Counted from the first letter of the stretch, positions 34,504-42,744 are shown. The stretch is 44,365 nucleotides of DNA from an uncultured Clostridia bacterium (GCA_934272745.1 CAKQSI010000017.1:1-44365); one strand, 5' to 3'. Notes: a model not told the origin generated them from the sequence alone. Translations and numbers: made by a program.

Positions 34504-34543
34504 AAACCGCCGCCCCGCCACAAATGTGGCGGGGCGGCGGTTT
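34504..34543 (+). terminator. Very stable GC-rich hairpin, probable terminator
   Basis: A 19-bp perfect stem, AAACCGCCGCCCCGCCACA with its complement around AA. It shares the 13-bp core GCCGCCCCGCCAC with the hairpin at 40402-40445. The 3' arm ends GGTTTCC, so there is only a short T-run. Confidence 0.7.
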
Positions 34544-34637
34544 CCGTAGGATATGCGCGTAAATAATTAACTTAATTATTAAAATTAGTCCGCCGGGCGA
34601 AATTGAAGCGCGGTTGATGAACGTATAAACGAAATAA

Positions 34638-34668
34638 CGGGCGGGGAAGGCGCAACCTTCCCCGCCCG
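34638..34668 (+). terminator. Terminator-like hairpin
   Basis: CGGGCGGGGAAGG pairs with CCTTCCCCGCCCG around CGCAA, followed by GTTCTATATTCTTTTC. It could terminate residual transcription from the LRR gene. The region from here to the TetR stop has no gene; short GCTAAAACCG/CGTTAAAACCG motifs recur near 34960-35030. Confidence 0.65.
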
Positions 34669-35022
34669 GTTCTATATTCTTTTCTATACTATTTCCGATA
34701 TTTTTTCACGTTCTTACAGGGGATTCTTGCCGGCGTTCGTTTCTGCGGTTTTGCCGGTATTCTTGCCGGCGTTTGCAACGTTCGTTCCCACGCTAAAACC
34801 GGAGTTAAGGAAATACGGCGATAGACAGATCCTTTTCCCGAAAAAAGGAGAGCTATAACAATTCTGCTTCCTGAAAATATTTTGGCAAGAGGACAAAATG
34901 ACGGGATAAATGTCGGGATAAACTTAAATAAAACCGAACGACCTGTTTTAAAATTGCCGTTAGCCCTGCCCCGCTAACCGCCGCTAAAACCGTCCGGCGC
35001 TAAAAAGCCGGTAAAACCGCCG

Positions 35023-35589
35023 TTAAAACCGCGTTTCCACAAAGCGCTTGTGCCACTTTTTGGTATAGGCGTACAGGTCGTCCGGCGTGACGGTGGAAAT
35101 GCCGCGGCAGTACTTGACGTATTCCCACAAAATTCCTTCCAGAAAAACGCTGATCTCCAGTTCCAGATACTCCCGATCTTTCAGTCTGCCGCTTTCGTTG
35201 CACAGTTCCAGAAACTTGCCCGTCGCAAGCGCGACCAACTTTTTCGCCGCAAGCAGAAACTCGTTGGAGCGGCACAGCATTTTATAATTCGCGTCGTTCT
35301 CCCGGATATAGGCGAAAATCGCGTCGATAAACTTATCGAAATCCGTAGACTCCATCAGGGTTGCGTTGTCGAAAAAGTTGTCGATCAGTTCGTTTTCGTA
35401 GTCTTCGGCAACCGAATAAATGTCGTCGTAATGCGAATAAAAGGTGCCGCGGTTGATATCCGCGCGTCGGGTCAGTTCGCTGACCGAAATTTTGCCGATT
35501 TCCTTTTTTTCGCTCAGCATTTCGGCAAAGGTTTTGCGTATCAGATTGCGCGTTTTTACCGAAGAACGATTCAGGTTGCCTGCTTTCAT
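35023..35589 (-). CDS. TetR/AcrR-family transcriptional regulator
   Basis: A 188-residue repressor-type protein. The N-terminal helix-turn-helix is at residues about 10-55 (KTRNLIRKTFAEMLSEK, then ISVSELTRRADINRGTFYSHY), and the remainder is a helical ligand-binding and dimerisation domain with a C-terminal TetR_C-like part. The start is the ATG after AAGGAGAAAG; a longer frame upstream has no ribosome binding site. It is divergent from the two ABC ATPases and permease, and a near-perfect 18-bp palindrome overlaps its own -35 box, so it probably represses itself and the transporter and is released by the transported compound. This is inference from layout. Confidence 0.9.
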   Translation of the reverse strand: MKAGNLNRSSVKTRNLIRKTFAEMLSEKKEIGKISVSELTRRADINRGTFYSHYDDIYSVAEDYENELIDNFFDNATLMESTDFDKFIDAIFAYIRENDANYKMLCRSNEFLLAAKKLVALATGKFLELCNESGRLKDREYLELEISVFLEGILWEYVKYCRGISTVTPDDLYAYTKKWHKRFVETRF

Positions 35590-35720
35590 TTCTTTCTCCT
35601 TAAGTTTGCCGGGCAAAAAGTTGCTTCCCTTGCGGAATCCGCCAAAATTTACCCGAAATCCGCCACAAAAATGCCTGTGCGTGTGCAATTTTCCGCAAAA
35701 CTTCGCTTATCCGGCGGTGC

Positions 35721-35749
35721 ATTATACAAATTTTTGCACAGTGTTGAAA
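35721..35749 (-). promoter_or_regulatory. Promoter of the TetR-family gene
   Basis: TTTCAA, a 17-bp spacer and TATAAT on the minus strand. The -35 box lies inside the palindromic operator candidate. Confidence 0.65.
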
Positions 35750-35758
35750 TTTAAACAC
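35741..35758. promoter_or_regulatory. Candidate TetR-family operator
   Basis: GTGTTGAAATTTAAACAC is an 18-bp inverted repeat with one mismatched pair (complement reads GTGTTTAAATTTCAACAC). It overlaps the -35 of the regulator's promoter and lies 28 bp ahead of the -35 of the ABC promoter. Typical TetR-family sites have this size and position. Confidence 0.6.
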
Positions 35759-35785
35759 CGACGAAATTTCTGTACTGATAGGCGT

Positions 35786-35814
35786 TTGGATTTTTCTGTT
35801 TTCCCGATTATAAT
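35786..35814 (+). promoter_or_regulatory. Promoter of the ABC transporter operon
   Basis: TTGGAT, a 17-bp spacer and TATAAT. The leader is about 140 nt and contains the hairpin CCGGCAC-AAAC-GTGCCGG at 35885-35902. Confidence 0.8.
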
Positions 35815-35959
35815 ACGAAACGTAAAATATGTCAACCGAGGCGTGCCGAAAAGGTTCCCCCGCCAAAACGTCGGGGAAAAACTTCCGGCACAAACGTGCC
35901 GGCAAGCGACCCTCCCCCGAAACGGGAGCGATCCTTGCGGCACACAAAGGAGAGAAAAC

Positions 35960-36892
35960 ATGAACGTTATCGAAGTCACCGATCTTACCAAAGATTACGG
36001 ATTCGGGCGCGGCGTTTTCAACGTCAATCTGCACGTGAAAGAGGGCGAGGTGTTCGGCTTCTTGGGTCCGAACGGCGCCGGCAAGTCCACGACCATTCGT
36101 CATCTGATGGGTTTTTCCAGACCGGACAGCGGCAGCACTAAAATTTTCGGCAAAGAAACGTTTGACCGTTATAACGAAATTCTGTCGCACGTCGGTTACA
36201 TTCCGGGCGAAATCGCGCTGCCCGCAGGACTGACCGGCAAGCAGTTTTTAAAGATGATGCAGGATATGCAAAAAACGCATAATCAGCCGCAACTGGAAAA
36301 AATGCTCGACCTGTTTGAACTTTCCGACGTGCAACTGAGCGGCGAAACCAAGCGCATGAGTCTGGGCGTCAAGCGGAAACTTGCCGTCGTCGCGGCGTTT
36401 ATGTCCGACCCCGACGTGCTGATTCTGGACGAACCGACCAGCGGGCTCGACCCCGTCATGCAGGAAAATTTCATTCGTTTTATTCACGAAGAAAAACAGC
36501 GCGGCAAAACCATTCTGCTTTCCAGCCACATTTTCTCGGAAATCGATTCCACCTGCCAGCGGATCGCCATCATCAAAGACGGCAGGATCGTTTCGGAATT
36601 TGTCGCGGACGACTTAAAGCACGCTTCTCGCAAGTTCTACACGGTAGATTTCACGAGCGCGGAAGAAAAGGATAAATTCCTTGCGGAAAGCAAAGCCATT
36701 CCCTCGCTTACGCTTTTGAAAAACGAGGGCGCGGAAGTCTTTCTTTCCATCGAAGACGAGGATTTAAACGCGCTTGTCGGCGACCTTTCAAAAAGAGAGG
36801 TCAAAGCCTTCAGCAACCGCAAAGAGAGTCTGGAAGACTACTTTATGAAGTTCTATAAAGAAGACAAAGACTTCGGAGGTGCTTTGAAATGA
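35960..36892 (+). CDS. ABC transporter ATP-binding protein (first of two)
   Basis: A 310-residue cytoplasmic ATPase of the drug/antibiotic exporter type. Walker A is GFLGPNGAGKSTTIRHLMG (about residues 34-52). The signature region reads MSLGVKRKLAVV instead of LSGGQ, and Walker B is VLILDEPTSGLDP (about 153-165), followed by the switch His in LLSSHIFSEI. A C-terminal extension of about 90 residues is typical of the BcrA-like group. The start is the ATG after AAAGGAG; the open frame upstream crosses the promoter. The stop overlaps the ATG of the next ATPase (ATGA), so translation is coupled. The second gene is a diverged copy. Confidence 0.94.
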   Translation: MNVIEVTDLTKDYGFGRGVFNVNLHVKEGEVFGFLGPNGAGKSTTIRHLMGFSRPDSGSTKIFGKETFDRYNEILSHVGYIPGEIALPAGLTGKQFLKMMQDMQKTHNQPQLEKMLDLFELSDVQLSGETKRMSLGVKRKLAVVAAFMSDPDVLILDEPTSGLDPVMQENFIRFIHEEKQRGKTILLSSHIFSEIDSTCQRIAIIKDGRIVSEFVADDLKHASRKFYTVDFTSAEEKDKFLAESKAIPSLTLLKNEGAEVFLSIEDEDLNALVGDLSKREVKAFSNRKESLEDYFMKFYKEDKDFGGALK

Positions 36893-37803
36893 GCGTCATC
36901 GAACTGAAAAATTTAACCAAGGACTACGGCGAAGGGCGCGGCATTTTCGACCTGAACTTAAATATCGAACAGGGCGAAATGATGGGCTACGTCGGCACCA
37001 ACGGCAGCGGTAAAACCACTACCATCCGCAGCATTCTGGGTTTTTTGAAGCCCACGAACGGCAGCGCGTACGTGGAGGGGCTTTCCTCCTGGGAACACGC
37101 CAGCGAAATTGCCAAAAAAATAGGGTACGTCCCCGGAGAAATCGCGTTTCCCGACCTTGCAACCGGCATTGATTTTCTGAAATGTCAGGCAGAGTTTTTA
37201 GGGATGAAAAACATGGACTACGCCAACGAACTGATCGAGCGGCTGCAGTTGGATCCGCGCGCCAACTTAAAGCGCATGAGCAAGGGCATGAAGCAAAAAA
37301 CCGCCCTCGTCGCCGCGCTGATGAACGACGCGCCCATCATTCTGCTGGACGAACCGACCACCGGTCTGGACCCTTTGATGCGTACCACCTTCTTAGACAT
37401 CATCAAAAAGGAACACAAAAAAGGCAAGACCATTTTAATGAGCAGCCACAGTTTTGAGGAGCTGGAAAGCACCTGCGACCGCGTGGCGCTGATCAACGAC
37501 GGGCATATCGCGGACGTCTGCAATATGGACGAAATCCGCAACCGCCCGGTCAAGGAATTCAAAATCGAGTTCCGCAGCGCCGAAGATTATAGACGGTTTC
37601 TGAAAGAACCGTACGAAGTCATCCGGATGCAGGATCAGTACGATCAGGCAACTATTCGCATTCCCGCCGCCGAAACCGAAAAACTGTTAAAAACGCTCAG
37701 CGGCTACAACTTAAAGTTTATTTCCGAACTTCCTTATACGCTCGAAATGCACTTTAAATCCATTTTATTCGATCAAAAGGAGAAGCAAAGCCATGTTCAG
37801 TAA
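36889..37803 (+). CDS. ABC transporter ATP-binding protein (second of two)
   Basis: A 304-residue ATPase with the same plan as its neighbour: Walker A GYVGTNGSGKTTTIRSILG (about residues 32-50), a changed signature MSKGMKQKTALV, Walker B IILLDEPTTGLDP and His in LMSSHSFEEL. The opening VIELKNLTKDYGEGRGIFDL closely parallels the first protein (VIEVTDLTKDYGFGRGVFNV), showing a tandem duplication. Two different ATPases with one permease suggest a heterodimeric nucleotide-binding pair. The start overlaps the previous stop by four bases with GGAGGT nearby; its stop overlaps the permease start by 11 bp. Confidence 0.94.
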   Translation: MSVIELKNLTKDYGEGRGIFDLNLNIEQGEMMGYVGTNGSGKTTTIRSILGFLKPTNGSAYVEGLSSWEHASEIAKKIGYVPGEIAFPDLATGIDFLKCQAEFLGMKNMDYANELIERLQLDPRANLKRMSKGMKQKTALVAALMNDAPIILLDEPTTGLDPLMRTTFLDIIKKEHKKGKTILMSSHSFEELESTCDRVALINDGHIADVCNMDEIRNRPVKEFKIEFRSAEDYRRFLKEPYEVIRMQDQYDQATIRIPAAETEKLLKTLSGYNLKFISELPYTLEMHFKSILFDQKEKQSHVQ

Positions 37804-39400
37804 AGCACTTTTCAAACAATCCTGCAAAGCAAACGGCACCATGTGGGCGATCATTACGTTCGCCGTATGTTTCATGCTTGCCTGCGTCATGCTGATCAGC
37901 GGCAGCGGCTCGCTGGGCGAGACCAAAGACGCCATTCAGGACACCATTATTCAGAAAGAAATCGACTCTTCGCTCGAAACGCGCGCCATTCATTACTACG
38001 TCAACGCCAAATCCGGTATGCAGTACTTCGACGCGGCGCTTGTAAAAGAACTCCCCGCCGCGCAAGGTAACACCGCGCAGGAAAAAGTCGCTTACGCTTA
38101 TCAGAAAGCGTTCGAATCCCTGAAAAATCATCTGGTAGAAGAAGCGCTGAAATCAGACCCTTCTTACACCGTCGAAAGCAAAGAAGTGCAGGAGATCGTC
38201 GGCTCCGTGCTGTACGTTATCAACCCGCAGGGCGCGTTTAACGACTTCTACACCTCGCACGGAGAAGACGTCCCCGCCGATTACGACGTGACCAGCGTCT
38301 GGATCGCCTATGCGGGACTGCTCGGGACGAAATCGGACGTCGCCGCGGCAAACGCTTACATCTCCGGCAGCACGCGCCTTGAATATGTCGAAGACCGCGC
38401 AAAAGCCGGTTCCTCCGTCTTCCTTGCGGGCAACATGGTCGATCCCGCCAACGTGGAAAGCATTCTTGCGGAACTGAAAAAATACAACGTCACGCCCGAG
38501 AAGTACGCAAGTTTCGGTTATGACGACTACACGACGCTGAAGCGCACCGCAGACACCACCATCGTCACGTTTGAAGCGCGCTGGAATTACGAAATGGATC
38601 TTTTGAAAGACCAACTCGACGCGGGCGAAATTTCGCAGAACGAATACAACGAAATGCTGATAAAAGTACAGGCGAATCTGGAAAAAGAAATCGCCGGCAG
38701 CCTCTTGACGCTGCTCCCCGCAGAGGTTTCGGAAGCGCTGGAAGAAATCGGCAAAGCCGACCTTTACACGCTGGTCGTCGGTTCTATCTTCTATAAACTG
38801 GCAGGCTTGCTGCTCCCCATCATCTACATGATCATGGCTTCCAACAACCTGATCGCGGGACAGGTGGACAGCGGCTCCATGGCGTACGTTTTGTCCACTT
38901 CCACCAAAAGAAAGACGGTCGTCTTTACGCAGGCGGTCTACCTCATCGGTTCGTTGCTGGCAATGTTCCTGCTGACCACGGCAACCGGCTGCGTCTGCCT
39001 CTCCATCGTAAAAGCGGACGTGGAACTGACTTACGGCAAACTGCTGCTTTTAAACCTCGGTGCGTTTCTGGTGCTGTTTGCCCTTTCCGGACTGTGCTTC
39101 CTTACCTCCTGCTGGTTCGACCGCAGCAAACGCTCCATGGCAATCGGCGGCGGACTGAGCATCTTCGCGCTGGTTGCGGCAATGCTGGGCTTGTTCGGCA
39201 GCAAGGTGATCCCGTCGGTCGTTCGTCTGGACGCACTCAACAATTTCAACTATACCACGATCATTTCCCTGTTCGACGTCATCTCCATTATGGAAGGCAA
39301 CCTGACCTACCTCTGGAAGTTCGCCATCTTAATCGGACTCGGCGTCGCGGGCTATATCGTAGGATCTGTGAAGTTCGACAAGAAAGACCTGCCGCTTTAA
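37793..39400 (+). CDS. ABC transporter permease (ABC-2 type)
   Basis: A 535-residue membrane protein. One membrane segment at about residues 17-37 (WAIITFAVCFMLACVMLI) is followed by an extracytoplasmic domain of about 280 residues. Five to six segments lie in the C-terminal half (from about residue 330: LAGLLLPIIYMIMASNNLIAG, then VYLIGSLLAMFLLTTATGC and others). This matches ABC-2-type exporters with a long first loop. The segment AGQVDSGSMAYVLSTSTKRK is typical of this permease group. It should export a hydrophobic or toxic compound, powered by the two ATPases. AAGGAGAAG precedes the ATG. Confidence 0.9.
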   Translation: MFSKALFKQSCKANGTMWAIITFAVCFMLACVMLISGSGSLGETKDAIQDTIIQKEIDSSLETRAIHYYVNAKSGMQYFDAALVKELPAAQGNTAQEKVAYAYQKAFESLKNHLVEEALKSDPSYTVESKEVQEIVGSVLYVINPQGAFNDFYTSHGEDVPADYDVTSVWIAYAGLLGTKSDVAAANAYISGSTRLEYVEDRAKAGSSVFLAGNMVDPANVESILAELKKYNVTPEKYASFGYDDYTTLKRTADTTIVTFEARWNYEMDLLKDQLDAGEISQNEYNEMLIKVQANLEKEIAGSLLTLLPAEVSEALEEIGKADLYTLVVGSIFYKLAGLLLPIIYMIMASNNLIAGQVDSGSMAYVLSTSTKRKTVVFTQAVYLIGSLLAMFLLTTATGCVCLSIVKADVELTYGKLLLLNLGAFLVLFALSGLCFLTSCWFDRSKRSMAIGGGLSIFALVAAMLGLFGSKVIPSVVRLDALNNFNYTTIISLFDVISIMEGNLTYLWKFAILIGLGVAGYIVGSVKFDKKDLPL

Positions 39401-39409
39401 TCCGATTAG

Positions 39410-39525
39410 CGGGTGATGGCGAAAAAATCCGTCGCGGCTATCCGGTCGCCGGGTGATGACGAAAAAATTCGTTACGGCTATCCGGTCGCCGGGTGATGAC
39501 GAAAAAATTCGTCGCTTTAATACGG
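39410..39525 (+). repeat. 40-bp tandem repeat (2.9 copies) after the permease gene
   Basis: Units start CGGGTGATGRCGAAAAAAT and end in ATCCGGTCGC, at 39410, 39450 and 39490 (partial). The last unit closes with CGCTTTAATACGG, echoing CGCTTTAATCCG at the permease stop codon, so the array seems to derive from the end of that gene. Confidence 0.85.
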
Positions 39526-39621
39526 TATGGATTTATGAAAAGAAATGCTGCGGGGTTGCCCGGAAAGGGCAGCCCCTGCGGCATACCAAACGAATGAGAG
39601 GCGCCGGAAGGCGAGAGAAAA

Positions 39622-40287
39622 ATGTTCGACTATAAAAGCACGTGTATCGACTTTGAAAAACGCACCGAAACCGAGCGGACGGAAACCTTAAAAAAGGTAT
39701 CCGCGGCAGCGCTGACGGGACTGAAAAGCCTTTCCTTCCCCGGCGAAGAAAACGCACCGGAAGAGGAAAAAAGTCCGGATTTTGCGGAACGTATGGCAAA
39801 AAACGAAACCGCGGAAGCGGAAAACGCCGCGCCGGAGCGCAAAAATTCTTCCGCCGGGACGGACGCCCCGGCGACTGCGGACGCCGCGGAAAATCCGGCG
39901 ACCGTTACCATAGAAGCAGGGGGCGTCAACGGCGCCGATTCTTCCGAGGAAAGCGATCCGCTTACGACCTACGCCGCCTTTTTAATCGGTTCTACCGCCG
40001 CGGACGGCGGCGTGAACGAGCGGGAATACCTTTTGATGTACCCCAGACTCACCCACGTTTTCGGCGCGGAATGTAACCTTTCCGCCGTCAAAAACTCCTA
40101 CAAACGGGGCATTGCCGGCTGGAAAACGCTGAAAAAGAACGTCGCCGCCATGCAAAGCCTGCTCCCCCGCATGGACGACGAATTAAAAACCGAAACGTTG
40201 CTTTTGACCTTGTGCGTCCTGTCGCCGCGCGGCAGAATTTCGCTGAAAGATCGTATTTACCTCCGCTCGCTTTATAAAAAAGCCTGA
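39622..40287 (+). CDS. TerB-like domain protein
   Basis: A 221-residue soluble protein. Residues about 1-35 are charged, 36-110 form a low-complexity acidic Ala/Glu/Pro linker, and about 112-221 resemble a TerB-like helical domain (AAFLIGSTAADGGVNEREYLL, with the AADG.v...E pattern, then LKTETLLLTLCVLSPRGRIS). TerB-like domains bind metals or act as scaffolds near membranes; no function is assigned. The start ATG is preceded by GGAAGGCGAG. An echo of its last 14 codons lies 40 bp downstream. It probably reads on from the ABC operon or has an unseen promoter in the array region. Confidence 0.6.
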   Translation: MFDYKSTCIDFEKRTETERTETLKKVSAAALTGLKSLSFPGEENAPEEEKSPDFAERMAKNETAEAENAAPERKNSSAGTDAPATADAAENPATVTIEAGGVNGADSSEESDPLTTYAAFLIGSTAADGGVNEREYLLMYPRLTHVFGAECNLSAVKNSYKRGIAGWKTLKKNVAAMQSLLPRMDDELKTETLLLTLCVLSPRGRISLKDRIYLRSLYKKA

Positions 40288-40327
40288 TTGCGCCGAAGCC
40301 CCGCGTTTCCCTGCATGCGTTTTGTAA

Positions 40328-40372
40328 ATGCTGAAAGACCGCATTTATAACCAACTTTATAAAAAGGCTTGA
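40328..40372 (+). pseudogene. Duplicated 3' end of the TerB-like gene
   Basis: ATG CTG AAA GAC ... GCT TGA encodes MLKDRIYNQLYKKA, nearly the same as the real C-terminus (LKDRIYLRSLYKKA). Similarity continues past the stop codon (TGATTGCGC in both). It looks like a remnant of a partial tandem duplication; there is no ribosome binding site, so it is not called a gene. Confidence 0.75.
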
Positions 40373-40401
40373 TTGCGCGAAAAAATGCTTTTATAAAACT
40401 G

Positions 40402-40445
40402 TAAATTTGCCGCCCCGCCACGAAAGTGGCGGGGCGGCAAATTTA
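40402..40445. terminator. Bidirectional terminator between the TerB-like and M29 genes
   Basis: TAAATTTGCCGCCCCGCCAC pairs with its exact complement around a GAAA loop: 20 bp without mismatch, with TTTATTTTT after it on the plus strand. It serves the converging TerB-like and aminopeptidase genes. From 40446 to 40668 nothing coding is seen. Confidence 0.93.
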
Positions 40446-40668
40446 TTTTTCCAACCTTAAACAGGGCGGCTTTCCTGACCTTGCGCAAGGGCGGCTTTGG
40501 TAAAGTTTTTCGCGTCCGGCGCGGCGAGCATTTCGTCCACCTTCTGCGTTTTTCCCACCTTATAGACAGGTTGCTTTACTATTTTCTACCGTATAGACTA
40601 TCGGCGATTCCGTTTTTAGCCTGCTGTACCCCCTCACTCCTGCAAAAAGGCGCAAGCACTCTTCCCGG

Positions 40669-41895
40669 TCAGAATACGAAGTTTCCGTCACGGAAGACGG
40701 GGAGAACCTCGCCGGACTCGGTTTCCGCGTCAACGGAAAGATCCTTGGTTCCCACCATAAAATCGACGTGTTCCATAGAATCGTTGATGCCCGCGGCTTT
40801 GCGTTCTTCGTCGGTCATTTTTTCGGCGCCGGTAACGCAGGGGTACGCCGCGCCGAGCGCTAAGTGGCAACTGGCGTTTTCGTCGAACAGCGTTTCGTAA
40901 AACAGCGTTTTGAGGTTCTGAATGGGGCTGTCATAGGGGACGAGCGCCACTTCGCCGAGGTAGGAAGCCCCCTCGTCGGTCTTCATAATTTCCGCAAGTA
41001 CCTCTTTGCCCTCTTCCGCGTCAAAATCCACCACTTTGCCTTCGTGGAACGTGAAACGGAAATTTTTCACCGTCTTTCCGTTGTGAGAAAGGGGCAAGGA
41101 GGCAACCACCGTCCCTTCCGCCGTGCGGAAATCGGGGCAGGTGAAAACCTCTTCCGTCGGCATGTTGGCGGTAAACGGGCAGCCCGCTTCCGACAGTTCG
41201 CTGCCGCCCGCAAAGTAATAATTTTTGGGGAGCGTTATGCAAAAATCGGTACCGAGCGCGTTTTTATAGCGCAGCGTTCTGACCTTCATTCCGTTCAGAA
41301 CGGCGATGCGGCGCTTTAAATTTTGCTGGTGCTTTTCCCACGCCGCCGCGGGGTCGGGTTCGTTCAAGCGCATCGCGAAAGCAATGGCCTCCCACAGGGC
41401 GTCTACGGCTTTCTCCTCGCTCATTTCGGGATAGACTTTCTTTGCCCACGCGGGGTGCGGAATGGCGGCAAGGCACCACTTGATGCGGTTTTCGGTCGCG
41501 GCTTTATAGTAGGCTTCGCACGCCTTTTTCTTCGCGCGGGAAGCGATCGCTACCCTTTTCGGATCGACCGAAGACAACAGTTCGGGATCTTCCTGCAGAA
41601 TGCCGATATAGGCGGCGCGCTCCTCGGCAATACCGTTTTGCTGCAATCGCAGCCATTCGGGAACGGCGGCAAGCGCTTCTTCACTCTCCGCGCCGTATCT
41701 CAGGCGGGTAAATTCCTGATCGTGAAACAGCATCGTGACCGAAAAAGCCCCGGCACTGTACGCGTATTCCGCAATTTTGCGGGCAAAATACGCGCCCGTC
41801 ACGTCGCAGCGAACGTAGAGTTTTTCGCCCGGCTGCAGGTTTACTCCTTCGGTGACAAGCAACTTCGCGTAGGCGTTCAATCTTTTTTCGTCCAT
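40669..41895 (-). CDS. M29-family aminopeptidase
   Basis: A 408-residue cytoplasmic metallo-aminopeptidase (AmpS/PepS/thermophilic aminopeptidase family). The N-terminal domain (about residues 1-180) includes LLVTEGVNLQPGEKLYVRCDV. The catalytic domain has FTANMPTEEVFTCPDF (about 257-272, with the metal-binding Glu pair), YLGEVALVP (about 320-328, Glu), HLALGAAYPC (His) and SMEHVDFMVG (about 374-383, His/Asp). These are the ligands of the two-metal centre. It removes N-terminal residues from peptides. AAGGAG precedes the ATG. It has no obvious operon partner. Confidence 0.93.
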   Translation of the reverse strand: MDEKRLNAYAKLLVTEGVNLQPGEKLYVRCDVTGAYFARKIAEYAYSAGAFSVTMLFHDQEFTRLRYGAESEEALAAVPEWLRLQQNGIAEERAAYIGILQEDPELLSSVDPKRVAIASRAKKKACEAYYKAATENRIKWCLAAIPHPAWAKKVYPEMSEEKAVDALWEAIAFAMRLNEPDPAAAWEKHQQNLKRRIAVLNGMKVRTLRYKNALGTDFCITLPKNYYFAGGSELSEAGCPFTANMPTEEVFTCPDFRTAEGTVVASLPLSHNGKTVKNFRFTFHEGKVVDFDAEEGKEVLAEIMKTDEGASYLGEVALVPYDSPIQNLKTLFYETLFDENASCHLALGAAYPCVTGAEKMTDEERKAAGINDSMEHVDFMVGTKDLSVDAETESGEVLPVFRDGNFVF

Positions 41896-42028
41896 AAATT
41901 TCTCCTTATTTTCTGCTGTTTTGCGTTCTTTGATTTTTATTTATTGAAGCGTAAGTTTTTCCGTCCGGCATTCTGCGGCGCGAGTTCTTCCGTCCGGCGC
42001 GGCGAGAAAGTATTTCGTGCGCCGTTCG

Positions 42029-42709
42029 CTAATTTTTATTCCGCGCTTCCTCTTCGCTGCCCGGCGCGGCGATTTTAAAACCTCGGGCTTTTCTGCCTCT
42101 ATGCTTCGCTTTCCCTTCGCCGTCCGGCGCGACGAATCCGCGCTCGACGTACAGGTCCAGTTCGTGTTCCACGTAGTCCCAAAGGGCGGGCATTCCGGCT
42201 TTGACGGGCAGCAGGCGGCGTTCCACCTGACTGCGGGTGGCGTGACACAGCGCCCAGGGCGCGCCGTCGGTTGCGAGATTTAATACGAGGGGTTGAAACC
42301 GATCCAGCGCCTGTGCGTAGATCGCTTCTTTGGTTTCTCCCCGCTCGAACTCTTCCCAAAGGGCGAAAAAGCGCTCTTTTTCCTCTTCCGGCAAAATCGA
42401 AAACAACTTTTTCGCGGCGGCTTTTTCCCGCTCCGGCTGACTTTTCACCGCCTCGAAATCGAAAGCGAACGTATCGCCCGCATACACTTCCACCAGATCG
42501 TGCACCAGACAAAGTTCGATCGCGCGGCAAAGATCGGTACCCTTTGGCGCGTACTTTTGCAGCGCCACGGCGCATACCGCCATATGCCAACTATGCTCCG
42601 CGTCGGTTTCGTTGCGCGAACCGTCGGCAAGAATATTTTTGCGGTACACGCTTTTCATTTTATCAATTTCCAGAAGGAAACGTAATATCTTTTGCAAATT
42701 TTCGTCCAT
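42029..42709 (-). CDS. HD-domain hydrolase (YfbR-like 5'-nucleotidase family)
   Basis: A 226-residue cytoplasmic HD-superfamily protein. The metal ligands are visible: the first His in MKSVYRKN-containing helix is less clear, but DAEHSWHMAVCAVAL (about residues 36-50) and LVHDLVEVYAGD (about 67-78) give the His and His-Asp pair, and a later Asp lies in LDRFQPLVLN. The family includes YfbR, which dephosphorylates deoxynucleoside monophosphates. The C-terminal 30 residues are Lys/Arg/Glu-rich. The start at 42709 coincides with the predicted transcription start, so the mRNA appears leaderless. A slightly longer start (ATG at 42727) lies between the -35 and -10 boxes and is therefore unlikely. 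Confidence 0.85.
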   Translation of the reverse strand: MDENLQKILRFLLEIDKMKSVYRKNILADGSRNETDAEHSWHMAVCAVALQKYAPKGTDLCRAIELCLVHDLVEVYAGDTFAFDFEAVKSQPEREKAAAKKLFSILPEEEKERFFALWEEFERGETKEAIYAQALDRFQPLVLNLATDGAPWALCHATRSQVERRLLPVKAGMPALWDYVEHELDLYVERGFVAPDGEGKAKHRGRKARGFKIAAPGSEEEARNKN

Positions 42710-42715
42710 GGCAGC

Positions 42716-42744
42716 AGTATAGCACATCCCGCCGCCGTTTGCAA
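42716..42744 (-). promoter_or_regulatory. Promoter of the HD hydrolase, predicted to give a leaderless mRNA
   Basis: TTGCAA, a 17-bp spacer and TATACT on the minus strand. Only six bases separate the -10 box from the ATG, so transcription should start on or next to the A of the start codon. There is no Shine-Dalgarno sequence. Confidence 0.7.

Noticed and set aside
34714..34896. Small minus-strand open frame (60 codons) with a repetitive NAGKN tail
   Set aside because: No ribosome binding site, repeat-derived tail and no hydrophobic or domain pattern.
40462..40668. Plus-strand open frame overlapping the aminopeptidase 3' end
   Set aside because: Most of it is antisense to the M29 gene, without a ribosome binding site or family features.
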